Origin: Ophioderma brevispina
Lineage: Eukaryota; Echinodermata; Ophiuroidea; Amphilepidida; Ophiodermatidae
DNA: 64,000 nucleotides
Assembly: GCA_023653785.1 (NCBI GenBank)
Contig: JAMKCH010011941.1
Coordinates: forward strand, 1-64,000
Direction of reading: 5' to 3'
In this document: positions 45,665 to 56,918 of the stretch, in pieces
How positions within the stretch are numbered: position 1 is the stretch's first letter
How the letters are laid out: each line of letters begins with the position of its first letter
Made by a program: the position numbers and the translations under genes
The notes under the pieces: generated by a model
What the model was told of the DNA's origin: nothing
Database searches by the model: none
What the model saw: only the letters and a program-made list of their open reading frames with translations

Positions 45665-45988
45665 AATAATAATAAACTAAAAATAATAATACAGGTATTT
45701 AGGTACGCCATTCGCCGAGCATAATGGCGTTTACAATATTATTACGTATCTCAGGAAAATCATCAGAATCATTCGCTTCAACTAGGGCGCACCCGTAGTG
45801 CACTCCTATCAGCACTTCGATTGTAACATTCCCCTGACACGCTCCCCCTTTCACTCCTGGGTAGAGAGGAGGCAGTGAGGTAAAGTGCCTGCCCAAGTGC
45901 ACAACACGTGGGCCTTCAGCCGGGACTCGAACCAACACCTTCAGAATTCCCCATGAGCGGCCGTCACTCCACGGACCCACGTGCCCTC
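45665..45988 (-). mobile_element. tRNA-derived SINE
   Basis: Read on the minus strand, a tRNA-like head with an A-box-like GTGGGTCCGTGGAG and a B box GGTTCGAGTCCC (45922-45933) is followed by GTTGTGCACTTGGGCA, GCACTTTACCTCACTGCC and CTCTACCCAGGAGTG, ending in an ATTATTATT-like tail. It shares its head and body with the SINEs at 52238 and 59840. Transcribed by RNA polymerase III and mobilised by a LINE partner in known families. Confidence 0.85.
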
Positions 45989-45999
45989 ATCAGTTCCTA

Positions 46000-47165
46000 G
46001 CCTAGACTTGATCACAGGTTTTTACGTATGACGTGACTCAATATCGCAGCTTGTGACACTGACTGTACCTGTGTCAAAATTTTGCAGCCAGCACTTGTCT
46101 GTAAAATGTGCACTGTTTTATTTTCAAAATTCTCACCATTAAAGAGGGGCAGCCTATAGCCTAGGCTTAGGTCTAGTACATCATAGCAGCAAGTAGGCGT
46201 ACATCTTTTGGCCTAAAAAAAAAAATACACACGGCCCAACATTTCCGTAACATTCGGGGGAGGGGGGGGAACCGGGGGGGTGGTTACGGGGGGGAACCAC
46301 ATGTTTGGTGTGCATCAGCTTGCTACAAGGCTTTTCCATGAGAACCAAGACTCTAGTCTCAGAATGATTGTATTCAGCATTTGCCATTTTGCATGGATAT
46401 TGGGACTGTGCTGAATATGAGACTTGTCTCTGAGGATTGTGGGTAAATTGCAATGATCCACCAAGTGCAAAAGAAGAAACGGAAAATGCATGATCTACAA
46501 GTTTAATGGATTCATTCTTTCGTCCTACATTATATAAAATCAATTATGAGCAAGGATTAATTAAAAAAAGACCTTCCGATCAACATTTCACAGGCATGTT
46601 CAAACATGTGCACTGTTGCCTTATGACAGCAATCAATGATGTGATGTGATTGATTAGAATTCTACTTCAGTGGTTAATCACAGAGAAAAGTTGTGCAGGG
46701 GATTGTGTTAATATTCACAAAAATTACTAAATAATGCATGATTGGGTGCTTTTAGGCCACTTTGGGTGAAATATACCCCACCCAATTTAACTGAATTGGG
46801 TGCGTTTCAGGCCTCTTTCTTCTGCTGGAATCCACCCAATGCATGTGAATTGTGTGGATATCTGTTTAAAAGCACCCGTTTCATGTAAATTGGTGCTTTT
46901 AAAAATGCCCATTTTGATAGAATTTGCTCTTATCTGTGAATTAAGTATCATTTGTAGTTGCTTCATTTACCATCCTCTAACCAGATCATTTTCTTACACA
47001 AAATTGATATCGTCAGAAGATAGCTGAAAATTCAAGAAACTGGCGGGCCAGAGTAGTTTTACTCATTTCTGTGTCTTTATATTTTGGCTTACAAATGCTC
47101 GTCTGATAGAATAATAACCTTCAATATATGAAAATTAGGTGTCTTCAGAAATTTTGCCAGTTCGT
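46000..47165. other. No supported gene
   Basis: A G-rich patch at 46255-46295. GGGTGC/GCACCC words pair weakly at 46744-46905. The frame at 46181-46543 on the minus strand has no recognisable domain. Confidence 0.4.
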
Positions 47166-47172
47166 CAGGAAT

Positions 47173-47627
47173 CACACCACTAAATAAACAGGTGTAGCAG
47201 ACCCTGGCGTTCAGTGTTGAGACAGTGTTGGCGTCCCAAATATGGCCCTTGCCTAAAATGAAGAGAGTCACAAAATGTTGATTTAAATTGTTGTCTTAAA
47301 GAAATTTGAAATTAATCATAATGGTTGGACTAGTAGCAAACCATTTGGGTGGTAAATATGTGGTCTGTTGCCATTTTTGTATAATTATGAGGGTTTGGGG
47401 AGGAAACTGTGAAATTTTAATGTATATTAACATTAAATAGGCGTTGACGGTTTGAAAACAGCCAAATTTTTCGATGCTTTGTAACTCAAAAAATCAGCCT
47501 TCATCATATGACTTTTTCATTCGTTTGAGGGAAGGTTGGTCCTAATCTTCCCCCAAAATCCAGTTTAGTTTTGACATAACCAGTCGTCATTTGTACACAA
47601 GTCTATGGGGACGTATTTAGTGGTGTA
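47173..47627. mobile_element. Element with CACACCACTAAATA inverted ends, copy 2
   Basis: The outer ends AGGAATCACACCACTAAATA and TATTTAGTGGTGTATTCCT are inverted. The interior matches 45025-45498 (CCCAAATATGGCCC, AATCATAATGG, GTGAAAT, GAAAACAGCCAAATTTTTCG). It is non-coding. Confidence 0.8.
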
Positions 47628-47758
47628 TTCCTTACTGTGCTGGACGTTTGTAACTAGGGTTACTTAGCTATGGTGAAGCTCTGGGTGATGAAAATGTAGA
47701 GGATATCTGTGAGAATTGAATGAATAGTTGTTATAAGTCTGATTGATGTTACCAGACA

Positions 47759-47915
47759 CATTTTGGTGTATGTGTGTGTATGCATGTCTGTGTGTGTGCA
47801 TGACATGGATGTGTGTGTGTGGTTTGGTTGTGCATATGCACAGGTTTTATGCAAACATGCATGTGTATGTTGGCATGTGTTTGTTATGATGCTTGGATAT
47901 ATTGGTGTGTGTATA
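47759..47915 (+). repeat. TG-rich microsatellite
   Basis: Interrupted TGTGTG/GCATGT repeats. The overlapping Cys/Val/His-rich frames are repeat translations. Confidence 0.85.
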
Positions 47916-48144
47916 AGAATCTGCCGCATGGCCACTTTAGCAGGTGTTGGGACAGAAGCCCGATTTTTTCCTCACTTTATGAGGCCATAAAATCAAATCC
48001 TTCAAAATTTCTTCTGATAGTGTCCAATACTTCACTCTAGTAACTGAAGATGTTTCAGACATTTGTATAAGATGACGTTAAGTGCGCTGACCCCATTGCA
48101 GCAGATTTTTTCTCTCATACATGAATAAATGATGCTAACTAATG

Positions 48145-48228
48145 TTAGCAAATTTTAATGTATCACCCATCAGTTTTTACCTAAGTTAGCAAAATTTAAT
48201 CTATCACCCATCAGTTTTTACCTAACAT
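48145..48228 (+). repeat. 41-bp tandem duplication
   Basis: TTAGCAAATTTTAATGTATC and CACCCATCAGTTTTTACCTAA are repeated with a 41-bp offset and two substitutions. Confidence 0.85.
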
Positions 48229-48229
48229 G

Positions 48230-48780
48230 ACCTTCCCTAATCCTGCTTGTGTTTTTAGTTTGATGAATTGGTGATAATCAGATGGCATAATTGAGGCCAA
48301 AAATTAGATCCTCTGTAATTTGTCATCGTTAAGTGAGTGACAGCTTTTAAGTCTTGTATCCATAAGCTGTCAATTTGTCATCGTACACAAACGGATGTGT
48401 CACCAAAAGGCAGAGACCATTGTTCAAGGTATTGCTGTTCCTGATTGATTGCCTGATTTCTGTTTGGGTTAAGACTGTGAGTCTGAAAAGCAGCCATAGA
48501 GCCAGGATGCTTGTCTGGTGATGACCAATCTCACAATCAGAGGGGTTTGAGGCAATCCATAAGCACCAGTTGGGGAATTTACAATTCAATAAGGTATGTG
48601 ATTCCACAAAAATCCTATTTTAACACTTAAAAACACTGACTTTTACACTCATTTTTAGCCCACAAAGCATGAGTACTTAATAATCTGAGCATGATATGAA
48701 ATGTCTTGGGGTTCTTTAAAATTCTTTTACTCTAAGTACTGACATGATTTTGCTACAGTACAATATGGGACATAATAGCA
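48230..48780. other. No supported feature
   Basis: No coding or repeat structure was recognised. Confidence 0.4.
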
Positions 48781-48819
48781 ATGCATTTTGGATTGGTTCA
48801 AAAAGCAACCTCTGATCTC

Positions 48820-49100
48820 ACATTAACCCTAACACTGTTTTCCTTAAGCCAGGAGGAAGGGAAGGGAAAGGGGATAGAAGGAAAAGAAGATTGGGCAACT
48901 TGGGTGGGATTCAAACAACCCCAAGTACAAGTCCCAGTACAGGGATGGCAAGCCACAAGGGTGTTTCTGGCCCCGCAGGGATTTCGTTGCCTTGAGTGTG
49001 TTCATATAGGCGGACTCATTGCATTTCTTGGGACCTTAGTGTATTTCTAGCCTCGTCAGTGAGCTTTAGTGAGTCTGGTTGTGGTAGGTAGGGTTCAAGG
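48820..49100 (+). repeat. Dispersed repeat without SINE insertion (empty-site copy)
   Basis: Matches 59750-60300: CCCTAACACTGTT, GGAGGAAGG..AAAGGGGATAGAAG, AAGAAGAT, then GGGATTCAAAC, and CTTTAGTGAGTCTGG-like sequence at the end. Where the other copy carries a SINE, this one runs through GGGATTCAAAC. Confidence 0.65.
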
Positions 49101-49920
49101 CGTTTCACACTAAGCTGGTCGCATGGGTCGACTTGCGATCGATCGCCGTCGGTAGGACTTCAAAACCAGCCACCAAATTCTTGATAATACTCCGCTATCT
49201 GATACATACATCAATGTTGTACCTCTTTAAAATAAAGAAACACATGTCTGCTGTATGCACTTGTGTAAGAGAGGATTACCTTGTTGAATTCTCATTCGAC
49301 TCAGGTAAATTTCACACAACCAAATCACACAATTCATGGGCGAAAATAACCAAATGGTGACAAGGTCATATCCACTTAAAAGATGGCCATGTACCTCAGC
49401 ATTAAAAAAAAAGTCAATGAGGGCAAACATCAAAAGGGCCTCTGAAAAAAAATTCTGTGAAAGCAGCCGCCCAATAAATCTTTTCTTGGAAAACTTTTAC
49501 ATCATAACTGAGGGGTGTTATTGCCAAATTGTATGTCTAGATACAGAAAACAGCCATGCTTGTTAGTCTTCAAAAATGGCGATTCAATTGCAACAAGTAG
49601 ATTGATCTGACGACAATTGCTCTCCAAATTCACAAATTTCCCTCCAATTTCCAAAATTTAGTCCTCTGAGTTATTCTTGGTTGGAGGATCACTAACTGAT
49701 CGTAACATTTTTGGTTGTTATTTTTTTTTGATTACGAGAGGAAAATAATGATTGCAAACAATTGAGCATAACAAGATTTCTCAATTTTAATTATTCACAA
49801 GGAATAGTACTAATGGACAGCTGCCCTATGGGGTGGGTGATTCACATACTGGTGGTACTGCCACAAAAGTTGTAGATGATACCTGCAGTATGTCGTTGAA
49901 GCAGAGCATGGCATTATCTT
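49101..49920. other. No supported feature
   Basis: A MAIQLQQ start lies in an AAAATGGCG context near 49577, but the frame closes at once. No repeat was recognised. Confidence 0.35.
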
Positions 49921-49924
49921 ATGG

Positions 49925-50080
49925 GAATGTATCACTATGATAGTCTCATTCACCAAGCACTCAGTTCATAGAACCATGCTCATTTATGTATTGTCATGAA
50001 CCAACCTTGTATTCTGGGTATCATATATCATCCTCAAAAAGCAGGGGTGTGTGTTTTAGTAATACACTAGTATATGGCAG
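49925..50080 (+). repeat. Dispersed repeat, copy 2
   Basis: Diverged partner of 40975-41120 (TATCACTATGA, CTCATTCACCAAG, ATTGTCATGAACCAACCTTG, GGTATCATATATCAT, GGTGTGTGTTTT). Confidence 0.6.
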
Positions 50081-50968
50081 GGGGGGGCGGCCAAGATAGC
50101 ATCGTTTTTGCCTTTCCCATAGGTTTAGCACGTAATCACTAAAACTTGACAAATATTCTTAAGTCGAAAATATGTTTAATATCAATATTTTTCCACTCAA
50201 AATCCGTTGGAGTTGAAGAATCAACTCCAGTGTAAGTATTTTTTTGTATGAATAACGGTACAAACAGGATTCATTTTGAACGAGGCTCGCTTGACCCCAT
50301 GTTCAATTGCAGGGTCACCACTATTTATAGATGCGGGGCTGCGGACCATGTACCAGGTAGCCTATGCACCACCGTGGAATGATTCGTTGACCTGCATGTA
50401 GCAATCCTCTCATGTCCAGTCTTTAAAAAAGATTGATGATAGTTTTGCAGCACAATTATGCACCACCGATTAAAGCGATGCAATTTAGATCGGCCGCGGC
50501 TCCGTACGGAAATTCCCACTGGCCACTCACTGATCTATTTATAAACGCGTACAGTGACTTCAACTTTCGGTCACTGTTCAGGCTCGTCCAATAACTCGTT
50601 CGGCAGTTTTGCGCTATTAATGAAGCTTGGCCGCCACCGCCTGAGTATATGGGAGTCACTGAACTGTGCCCTTGAAGTTGAGACTGTATTGGCTGAGAAT
50701 GCACAATGTTGATCATGATTGAAAGGCAGTTGTTACCTATAGTTGCTTCAGTGTTTAAAAATGCATGGTGCATAATATTACATTAAAGGGGCACTACCTG
50801 ATCCTTGGCCTCAACCTCACCCGATTCACTCCATCAAACCTGAGATTTTGGTATCAGCAGAAAGCTTGTATTCTTTTCATCTCATCTGAAAAAATATTTG
50901 GGATTAATTCTTTAACATTATGATGCTACAAGCTTGAATGTGTGTTGTTTACAGTTACCGAAAATTAT
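50081..50968. other. No supported gene
   Basis: Two overlapping minus-strand frames (50325-50519, 50456-50773) have no recognisable content. AAAGGGGCACT at about 50786 recurs at 16264. Confidence 0.35.
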
Positions 50969-50969
50969 A

Positions 50970-51246
50970 GGCTGGTATTCTGAAAGGGAGACTAACTTTA
51001 GACCTGGGTTTAAACCAGGGTTAGTCCTACAAGAGGGGACCTTTTTTTCTTACAACATACTCTAAAAGTGTGCTGTACGGGTGAGAAAATTCCTCATGGA
51101 TGGGCTGGAACAGCCCATCCATGAGGAATTTTCTCACCTGTTAACTTTCAAATTTAACTTTCACAGTATTTTGAAGGAAAAAAAAGTAGCCTAAACCCTG
51201 GTTTAAACCCAGGTCTAAAGTTAGTCTCCCTTTCAGAATACCAGCC
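50970..51246. mobile_element. 277-bp foldback element with perfect central palindrome
   Basis: The left end GGCTGGTATTCTGAAAGGGA is mirrored by TCCCTTTCAGAATACCAGCC. Arms of about 135 bp meet at a central palindrome in which ATTCCTCATGGATGGGCTG is followed by GAA and its exact inverse. A half copy lies at 43770-43895. Its right terminal part (51208-51246) is included in the duplicated block and reappears at 51718. Confidence 0.85.
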
Positions 51247-51697
51247 ATAGAGTATTACAGCTCACATTAAAATGGTAATCATATTAAATTATGGAATTGG
51301 TGATGGCATTTCCTATGCAATACTAAATATATGTGTTGTAATCGGGTGGAGCACCTTTAAAAAGAAACAATCAACAACAGTGCAGGCGTATCACAGGTGG
51401 CAGGTGTTGCCAGGCTCCAAAATAAGAATTAGGGCAGTCAATGCAATTTTTCCACCAATTTTAAAAGGGCACCAAGGCATTACATGTTAAAGAATAGCAT
51501 TTTTTTTAGGGCACCAAGGCAAATGGTAGGGGCACCTAAGGCAAATTGCCTTAGGTGCCTTAGGTTATTTTGGAGCCTGTGTTGCAGATATTTTAAAGGT
51601 GCATTATGTGATTTGAAAATATTTTTCAGTTCAAAAGATAATTAAAAACGGGTTTTCAAAATGAAACTTGATTCTGGTGGCGTGTTTTCCGGTTACA
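51208..51697 (+). repeat. Exact duplication, copy 1 (occupied transposon site)
   Basis: 490 bp. Removing the 169-bp element and one 6-bp target repeat leaves 315 bp, which by eye is identical base for base to 51718-52032. It starts in the right arm of the foldback element and ends in the candidate exon at GGTTACA, followed by a run of 20 T. Confidence 0.95.
51405..51585. mobile_element. 169-bp MITE with 15-bp perfect ends and 6-bp target duplication
   Basis: The element is 51411-51579. CAGGCTCCAAAATAA at the left is exactly inverted at the right (TTATTTTGGAGCCTG). TGTTGC flanks both sides (51405-51410, 51580-51585). The empty site with one TGTTGC is at 51915-51920. The interior holds GGGCACCAAGGCA words and a hairpin GGCACCTAAGGCAA/TTGCCTTAGGTGCC. 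A 6-bp duplication fits few superfamilies (IS3EU- or Dada-like are possibilities); I do not assign one. Confidence 0.9.
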
Positions 51698-51717
51698 TTT
51701 TTTTTTTTTTTTTTTTT

Positions 51718-52032
51718 CCCAGGTCTAAAGTTAGTCTCCCTTTCAGAATACCAGCCATAGAGTATTACAGCTCACATTAAAATGGTAATCATATTAAATT
51801 ATGGAATTGGTGATGGCATTTCCTATGCAATACTAAATATATGTGTTGTAATCGGGTGGAGCACCTTTAAAAAGAAACAATCAACAACAGTGCAGGCGTA
51901 TCACAGGTGGCAGGTGTTGCAGATATTTTAAAGGTGCATTATGTGATTTGAAAATATTTTTCAGTTCAAAAGATAATTAAAAACGGGTTTTCAAAATGAA
52001 ACTTGATTCTGGTGGCGTGTTTTCCGGTTACA
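51718..52032 (+). repeat. Exact duplication, copy 2 (empty site)
   Basis: 315 bp identical to copy 1 minus the MITE. The unoccupied site GCAGGTGTTGCAGATATTTT is intact. It continues without a break into the candidate coding exon. Confidence 0.95.
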
Positions 52033-52726
52033 AGCATATGGTTGACCCATGGTACGCTATTGACTATTGTGTAGAAAACTTGTGTTCTTCTGTGGAAAGA
52101 AATTACAAAAAGGAGGAATTTCTAAGAACCAATGAGCAAGGAGCCGATCCATCTGAGTGCATGGACTATTTAGAAGCGTGCACCAACCACTATGTATGCA
52201 CAGTTATATGAATTTTTTTAACCTGATGATAATAATAGGTAAAGGTAAAGGGGACGGACCTGTGTACACAGGAACGGAGTGCCCATCTCTCTTTCGAAGC
52301 GATTTTGCCAGACTCCACCATATAATGTTGCTGTAGTGGGATCGCCACACCTCATCTACAGCGAGTCTGTTACCTTCCCAGCATTGAATAATGCCGGTAC
52401 CCATTTATACACCTGGGTAGAGAGGAGTAATTGAGGTAAAGTGCCTTACTCAAGGACAAAACACATTGACCCCAGCGGGGCTCGAACCCACAAACTTTGG
52501 CGTGCGGGCCGAATGCTGATCCACTGGACCACATGTGCCCTCAAATGATGATAATAATACCTTGGCCAATCTACTAGTAACTAGTCTAGTTAAATTAATA
52601 AGCCTTGTCAAACGCTGTTCTTTTCAGGTATACAACGTAGAGGATGTAAACCTCCCAAAGGACCAATGCATCTTGTTGTCTTCTGAAATTGTAAAAACTT
52701 CTTGTTTGCTGTCATTGTTGTTTTAA
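51996..52726 (+). CDS. Candidate two-exon gene, product unrecognised
   Basis: The ATG at 51996 has a good context (CAAAATGA) and an in-frame stop upstream. Exon 1 would be 51996-52190, encoding MKLDSGGVFSGYKHMVDPWY and onward to EACTNHY, ending before a plausible donor GTATGC. A strong acceptor, GTTCTTTTCAG, precedes 52629. The join is phase 0, and exon 2 reads VYNVEDVNLPKDQCILLSSE to a TAA at 52726, giving about 97 residues. No signal peptide, membrane segment or known motif is visible. The proposed intron holds a SINE on the opposite strand. The first 37 bp of exon 1 are duplicated at 51661-51697. It could also be a fragment of a larger gene or chance. Confidence 0.3.
52224..52559 (-). mobile_element. 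tRNA-derived SINE with 14-bp direct flanks
   Basis: The element is 52238-52545, minus strand. The A box region contains GTGGTCCAGTGG and the B box is GGTTCGAGCCCC (52477-52488). The body has CCTTGAGTAAGGCACTTTAC and CTACCCAGGTGTATAAATGG. TGATGATAATAATA occurs on both sides (52224-52237 and 52546-52559), either a target duplication or one partly merged with the ATT-type tail. Confidence 0.9.
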
Positions 52727-52810
52727 ATATGGGCAGTGTCTTTTGGCAAGACCTAAAACAAAAATGTTGACAACACTTTTCTTCACCCCTTCTTATCCTC
52801 CAATACTTAC

Positions 52811-52937
52811 AATTCGAGGGTTTAGTGCAAGAAGGCCCCATCTGCAATAGTTGCCATTTGTCAGATGTGTTGTTATTAAGTGTTATACCTGCCAGATCTA
52901 TTGCAGATGGGGCCTTCTTGCACTAAACCCTCAAATT
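52811..52937. mobile_element. Foldback MITE with 40-bp arms, copy 1
   Basis: The left arm (52811-52850) includes GAGGGTTTAGTGCAAGAAGG and CCCCATCTGCAATAG. The right arm (52898-52937) is its inverse with one mismatch. The central loop is 47 bp. A diverged copy lies at 61276-61421. Confidence 0.9.
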
Positions 52938-52939
52938 GA

Positions 52940-53685
52940 GTAGAAATATTGTCTTTGTGGAGGAGTCCATTTAATAAGGTGGCCAAGCTTTTGGAAGTCC
53001 ATCAAATGTTATCTTCAGAAGATGACTCAGTAGATTGACTGGCAGTTAATTTAATCAAGAGTTTAGTTGTTACACATGGACATCATAAATGAAAGAATCC
53101 TGTGGCATAGATCCCAAAGATCTTAGCTTGTAGGAGACTTGTGTGTAGGTAGATTTGAGGTGCAAACAATGGTTCATTAGCTATAACTTGTAGTGGTGTG
53201 TCAAGGCATGTTTAGCTGGCATACAGGCACATCAATACTTGTTGAAAGCTATCTCACATCAAGGTCTTCTAATACATTCATAATAGTAGTTATCCGGGAC
53301 CACTGAACTGCATTGCTGACCTGCAGTTTATTGCCCAGTTGGGAGCGTCGGTAATTTTGTCAGACATTCCTGTTTTTGGTCCCCCGCCACACTTTGTTGG
53401 CGAAGGGGGACTATATAAATGCTCTTCGTCCTTGCGTGTGGTTGTGTGTGGTGTGTGTTCCCACGCGATATCTTTGTATCTAAGCAAGCGTGGGTTGTCC
53501 ATCTTTGCAACATTGATGCACCTCAAGTACGCGTTGGCCTGACTGAAGTGGGTTCATGTTTCCATGGGTCAAAGTCGTGGGTCAAATATGTAAAATAGGG
53601 TTAAATATTGCTGGCAAACCTTGTAAAACCGATAGTCTTTTTATCTCCAGCAAGTATGGGTTTCCATCTTCACACCATGATGTCG
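52940..53685. other. No supported gene
   Basis: The short frames around 53290-53540 on both strands have no recognisable domain. Confidence 0.4.
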
Positions 53686-53689
53686 TCAG

Positions 53690-54460
53690 TAGGCGGCGGA
53701 ATGAGTTCGGAGATGGGGTCATTTGGCATGGGTCAAAGGTCCAATATGGTCAAAAATAGGGTCAATTTGGTCAAAAATGGATTAAATTGTATAAGCCTTG
53801 GCAAGTGTGGTAGGATGTGAAACTTGGTGGGTGTGGTCAACATTCAATGCCAAAAAATTTGAAGGTCATTTCAATGTCATTTGGGTCATCAAGGTCAATG
53901 GGATAAAATGCTATAACCCTTTCAAATTGTGGTAGGATGCTGAAACTTGGTAGGTTGTATATGAGTGCAGCATTCACTGCCAAAAAATTTGAAGGTCATT
54001 TCAAGGTCATGGTGGGTCATTCAAGGTCAAAACACTAAGTAGGGGTGCGGTATGATGATAAACTTGGTGGGTGTGGTCCAGATTCAGTGCCCAAAAAAAA
54101 TTTGAAGGTCATTTCAAGGTCATGTGGGTTCATCCAAGGTCACATCACTAAGTTGTGGTAGGTGATGAAACTTGGAGGTTGTGGTGAACATCAGTGCCAA
54201 ATGTTGATGGTCATTTCAAGGTCATGTGGGGTCTTCAAGTTCCAAATCCATACACATGGTATTATGGTCAGGAAAACTGATGGGTGTAGTAAGCATTCAT
54301 TGTCAAAAATTTTGAATGTAATTTCAAGGTCGGGGTTTATTCAAGGTCAACTAACTCAACATGTGGTGGGCAAAACTTGTGGATGTGGTCACATGTTCTA
54401 AACTTGAAATTGGAAGAGTCCCATTTCAAGGTCAAGTAAGGTCCCATCTAATGTCAATAA
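53690..54460 (+). repeat. GGTCA minisatellite, ~105-130 bp unit
   Basis: About six units, with AAGGTCATTTCAAGGTCAT or variants near 53862, 53992, 54104, 54208 and 54313, and AAACTTGGTGGGTGTGGTC words. The first unit matches 6521-6705, including GAATGAGTTCGGAGA-like sequence. Long frames here are repeat translations. Confidence 0.85.
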
Positions 54461-54755
54461 CTCCAAGTAGTTGTATGTTCAATGTATTAACATTCGATAC
54501 GTCAAATTGCAACTGCTATTGCAGCAGCCGCTGTGGTTTGAGAACCACTTGATTTCCATCACAATTCTCCCTGTGATCTTAAATATATTTCCCTCCATTT
54601 ACTGTTGCGACGGGCGGGGGACCTTTGTGGTTTGAGAACCGCCTTTTCTTTTCTTAGGAGTTTTAGCCTAATTTACACATGTGTGATGGAGATCACATTT
54701 TGGGCGATTGCAATCTATTCAAAATCTTTGTAAAAAAATTTGAAGGCCGAGCAAA
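54461..54755. other. No supported feature
   Basis: GTGGTTTGAGAACC occurs twice (about 54533 and 54628). Nothing else was recognised. Confidence 0.4.
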
Positions 54756-55390
54756 ATCAATCCATCCCCAATTACCAACTTCCAAAAACCCAATTACCCA
54801 ACCCCTCAATCCCATCCGATCAATCCAACCCACCCATTCATCCAACCCCATACAATCCCAATCAATCCACCCAACCTAATCCATCAATCCAACCCAACCC
54901 AATCCCAATCAATCCAACCCAACCCATCCCAATCAATCCACCCCAACCCAATCCCAATCATCCAACCCAACCCCAATCAGTCCAACCAACCCATTCCGTC
55001 CAACCCCAAACCCAATCAACCCAACCACCCAACCCATCAATCAATCAATCCCCCCAACCCAACACACATATATATCAAACCCATTCCAATTCCTAATCAA
55101 TCCAACCCATTCCAAGCCTAATCATCCAACCCCACCCATCACTCCAATCAAGCAATCCAACCCACCCAACCAATCAAAACCCAACCCATCAATCCAACCC
55201 AACCAATTCCAATCGAATCCAACCCACCCAATCAGTCCAACCCCATCACAATCCTAAAAAACCAAACAATCACACCCAGCCCAATGAAACCCAACCTACT
55301 CATTGATCCAACCACAGTCACCAATCTAACAAACCACCCAACCCAACAACTGAACCAACTGAACAACTAACCAACAAACCAAAGATTCCC
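54756..55390 (+). repeat. C/A-rich minisatellite (AATCCAACCCA)n
   Basis: Roughly fifty degenerate copies of a 10-12 bp AATCCAACCC(A) unit on the plus strand, almost lacking G. The 118-codon Asn/Pro/Gln-rich frame inside is an artefact. Confidence 0.9.
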
Positions 55391-55940
55391 AACTAATCTC
55401 ATTTTGACTTAAAAATCAACAAAAAACTTTTTTTAAATGAAATTTAATCTTTTCCCCACCTTGTAACCTGTAACCTCGGTAACCATATCTTTTATATATA
55501 TTTTTTACCTTCAAATTGAGTGAAACCAAAACCATGGCAGCCCCCCAGATAAATCTCTGGCTGTGTGGTCATCCCTAAGAATGAGGTTATGTGTGGGATA
55601 TATTAGCGGATGCTTATCTGATGTCAAGAGAAACTATCCTAGCCTTTGGGCGAGTTGTGCTGTTGTGGTGTTTGCTTGTTAACAGCTTTCAAAGGCCGTA
55701 CCATATTGGTTGTGTGTGTTTACTTGATGCTGGTTCCAGGTCATGTGGATTCTTTCCGGAAATGGTTAGTCCTGAATTCGAGGAAGGGGCCATGAAAGGA
55801 TTATGGATCTTACTATACCAATCACATATACAATTATGGTTGGGAATTTCCCCTTTTAAGGCATATTTGACATGATTCATGAAAATTGTGTTTCTTGAAA
55901 TTTTATAAGAATTTCCATCCTTAAAGGGACATAATGGCAT
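55391..55940. other. No supported gene
   Basis: The 94-codon plus frame at 55591-55875 has no recognisable domain and no splice context. Confidence 0.35.
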
Positions 55941-55944
55941 AACA

Positions 55945-56459
55945 ATTGACATAAATGAAAAGGACCCTTACTGAAATCACTTCACGATTTTGAACATTTG
56001 GAATTTTACATTCTGTAAACACAGTAAAAACAGGAAAAGTTCCCAGGGGGGAAGGTGGCAGTTTGTTGGCATTTTCTGGAACAAGGATGCTGACATTACT
56101 GCCAGTTTTACCAACTAAGAAAAACATCTGTCAGTGCTCACAGACCATTGCTATTTTATAATGTGCTAATCCCGGCTAATTCATGCTCCATCTCACTTTG
56201 CAGATCAATATCTTACTACAAGCCTTAAGTACAATGCCTGAATCCCGTTCTGATGCTTTTGAATTGTGTCGCAAAACCTGCGAGAATACACTTAAATTCT
56301 GGCAGGGGTGAAAACCTTGTATCTGTTTCCGAATTGGGCCACAAACTGCCACCTCCCCCCCTGGACTCACCTTTTTTACTGTTTTTACAGAATGTAAACA
56401 TCCAAATTGTTTTTCAACTCTGGAAGGGATTCAGTAAGGGTCCTTTTCATTCTGTCAAA
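55945..56459. mobile_element. Foldback element with ~125-bp arms
   Basis: The left arm 55945-56070 begins TTGACATAAATGAAAAGGAC and includes TACATTCTGTAAACA and GGTGGCAGTTTGT. The right arm 56336-56459 is the imperfect inverse (ACAAACTGCCACC, TACAGAATGTAAACA, GGGTCCTTTTCATTCTGTCAA). The central spacer is about 265 bp. Confidence 0.75.
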
Positions 56460-56915
56460 TTTTTATTTCACATGCCATTTCTGTCCCGCTTTAAAGGTTC
56501 TGGTCCAGATTTAATCTTACCATCTTTCTCCTTGATATAAGAGCCTGTCACTCACATACACCCACAGACAAGTGTCTTGGGGAAACTAACTTCAATCTTT
56601 TATTATTCGCTAATTAGGCATGTTAGTACCACTGGTTCTGGTTCACCTTGGCTCTGCACCTGTCCAAATTATGATTTGGCCATAGGTTTTTGGGTGTTGG
56701 TTATCATGTGATCATTGGTTCCTACCCGAATTGCGTGAGTGAGCTAGTTGACCTGGCACCGTTCTTATTCTAATGCGCACTACATCAGCGAATAGACACG
56801 ATAAAGTGTACCACAATGCCCTTAAGATAACTCTAAATATTTATGGTTGACCATAAACAAGGTACATTGCCAAGCAGCATGGTATTGGTTTAAACTGTAC
56901 TCTTCATCTATAGGG
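56460..56915. other. No supported feature
   Basis: No structure was recognised. Confidence 0.4.
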
Positions 56916-56918
56916 ATT

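Noticed and set aside
54756..55390. Telomere-like or interstitial telomeric repeat
   Set aside because: The unit AATCCAACCC does not match TTAGGG-type or other known telomere repeats and is irregular.
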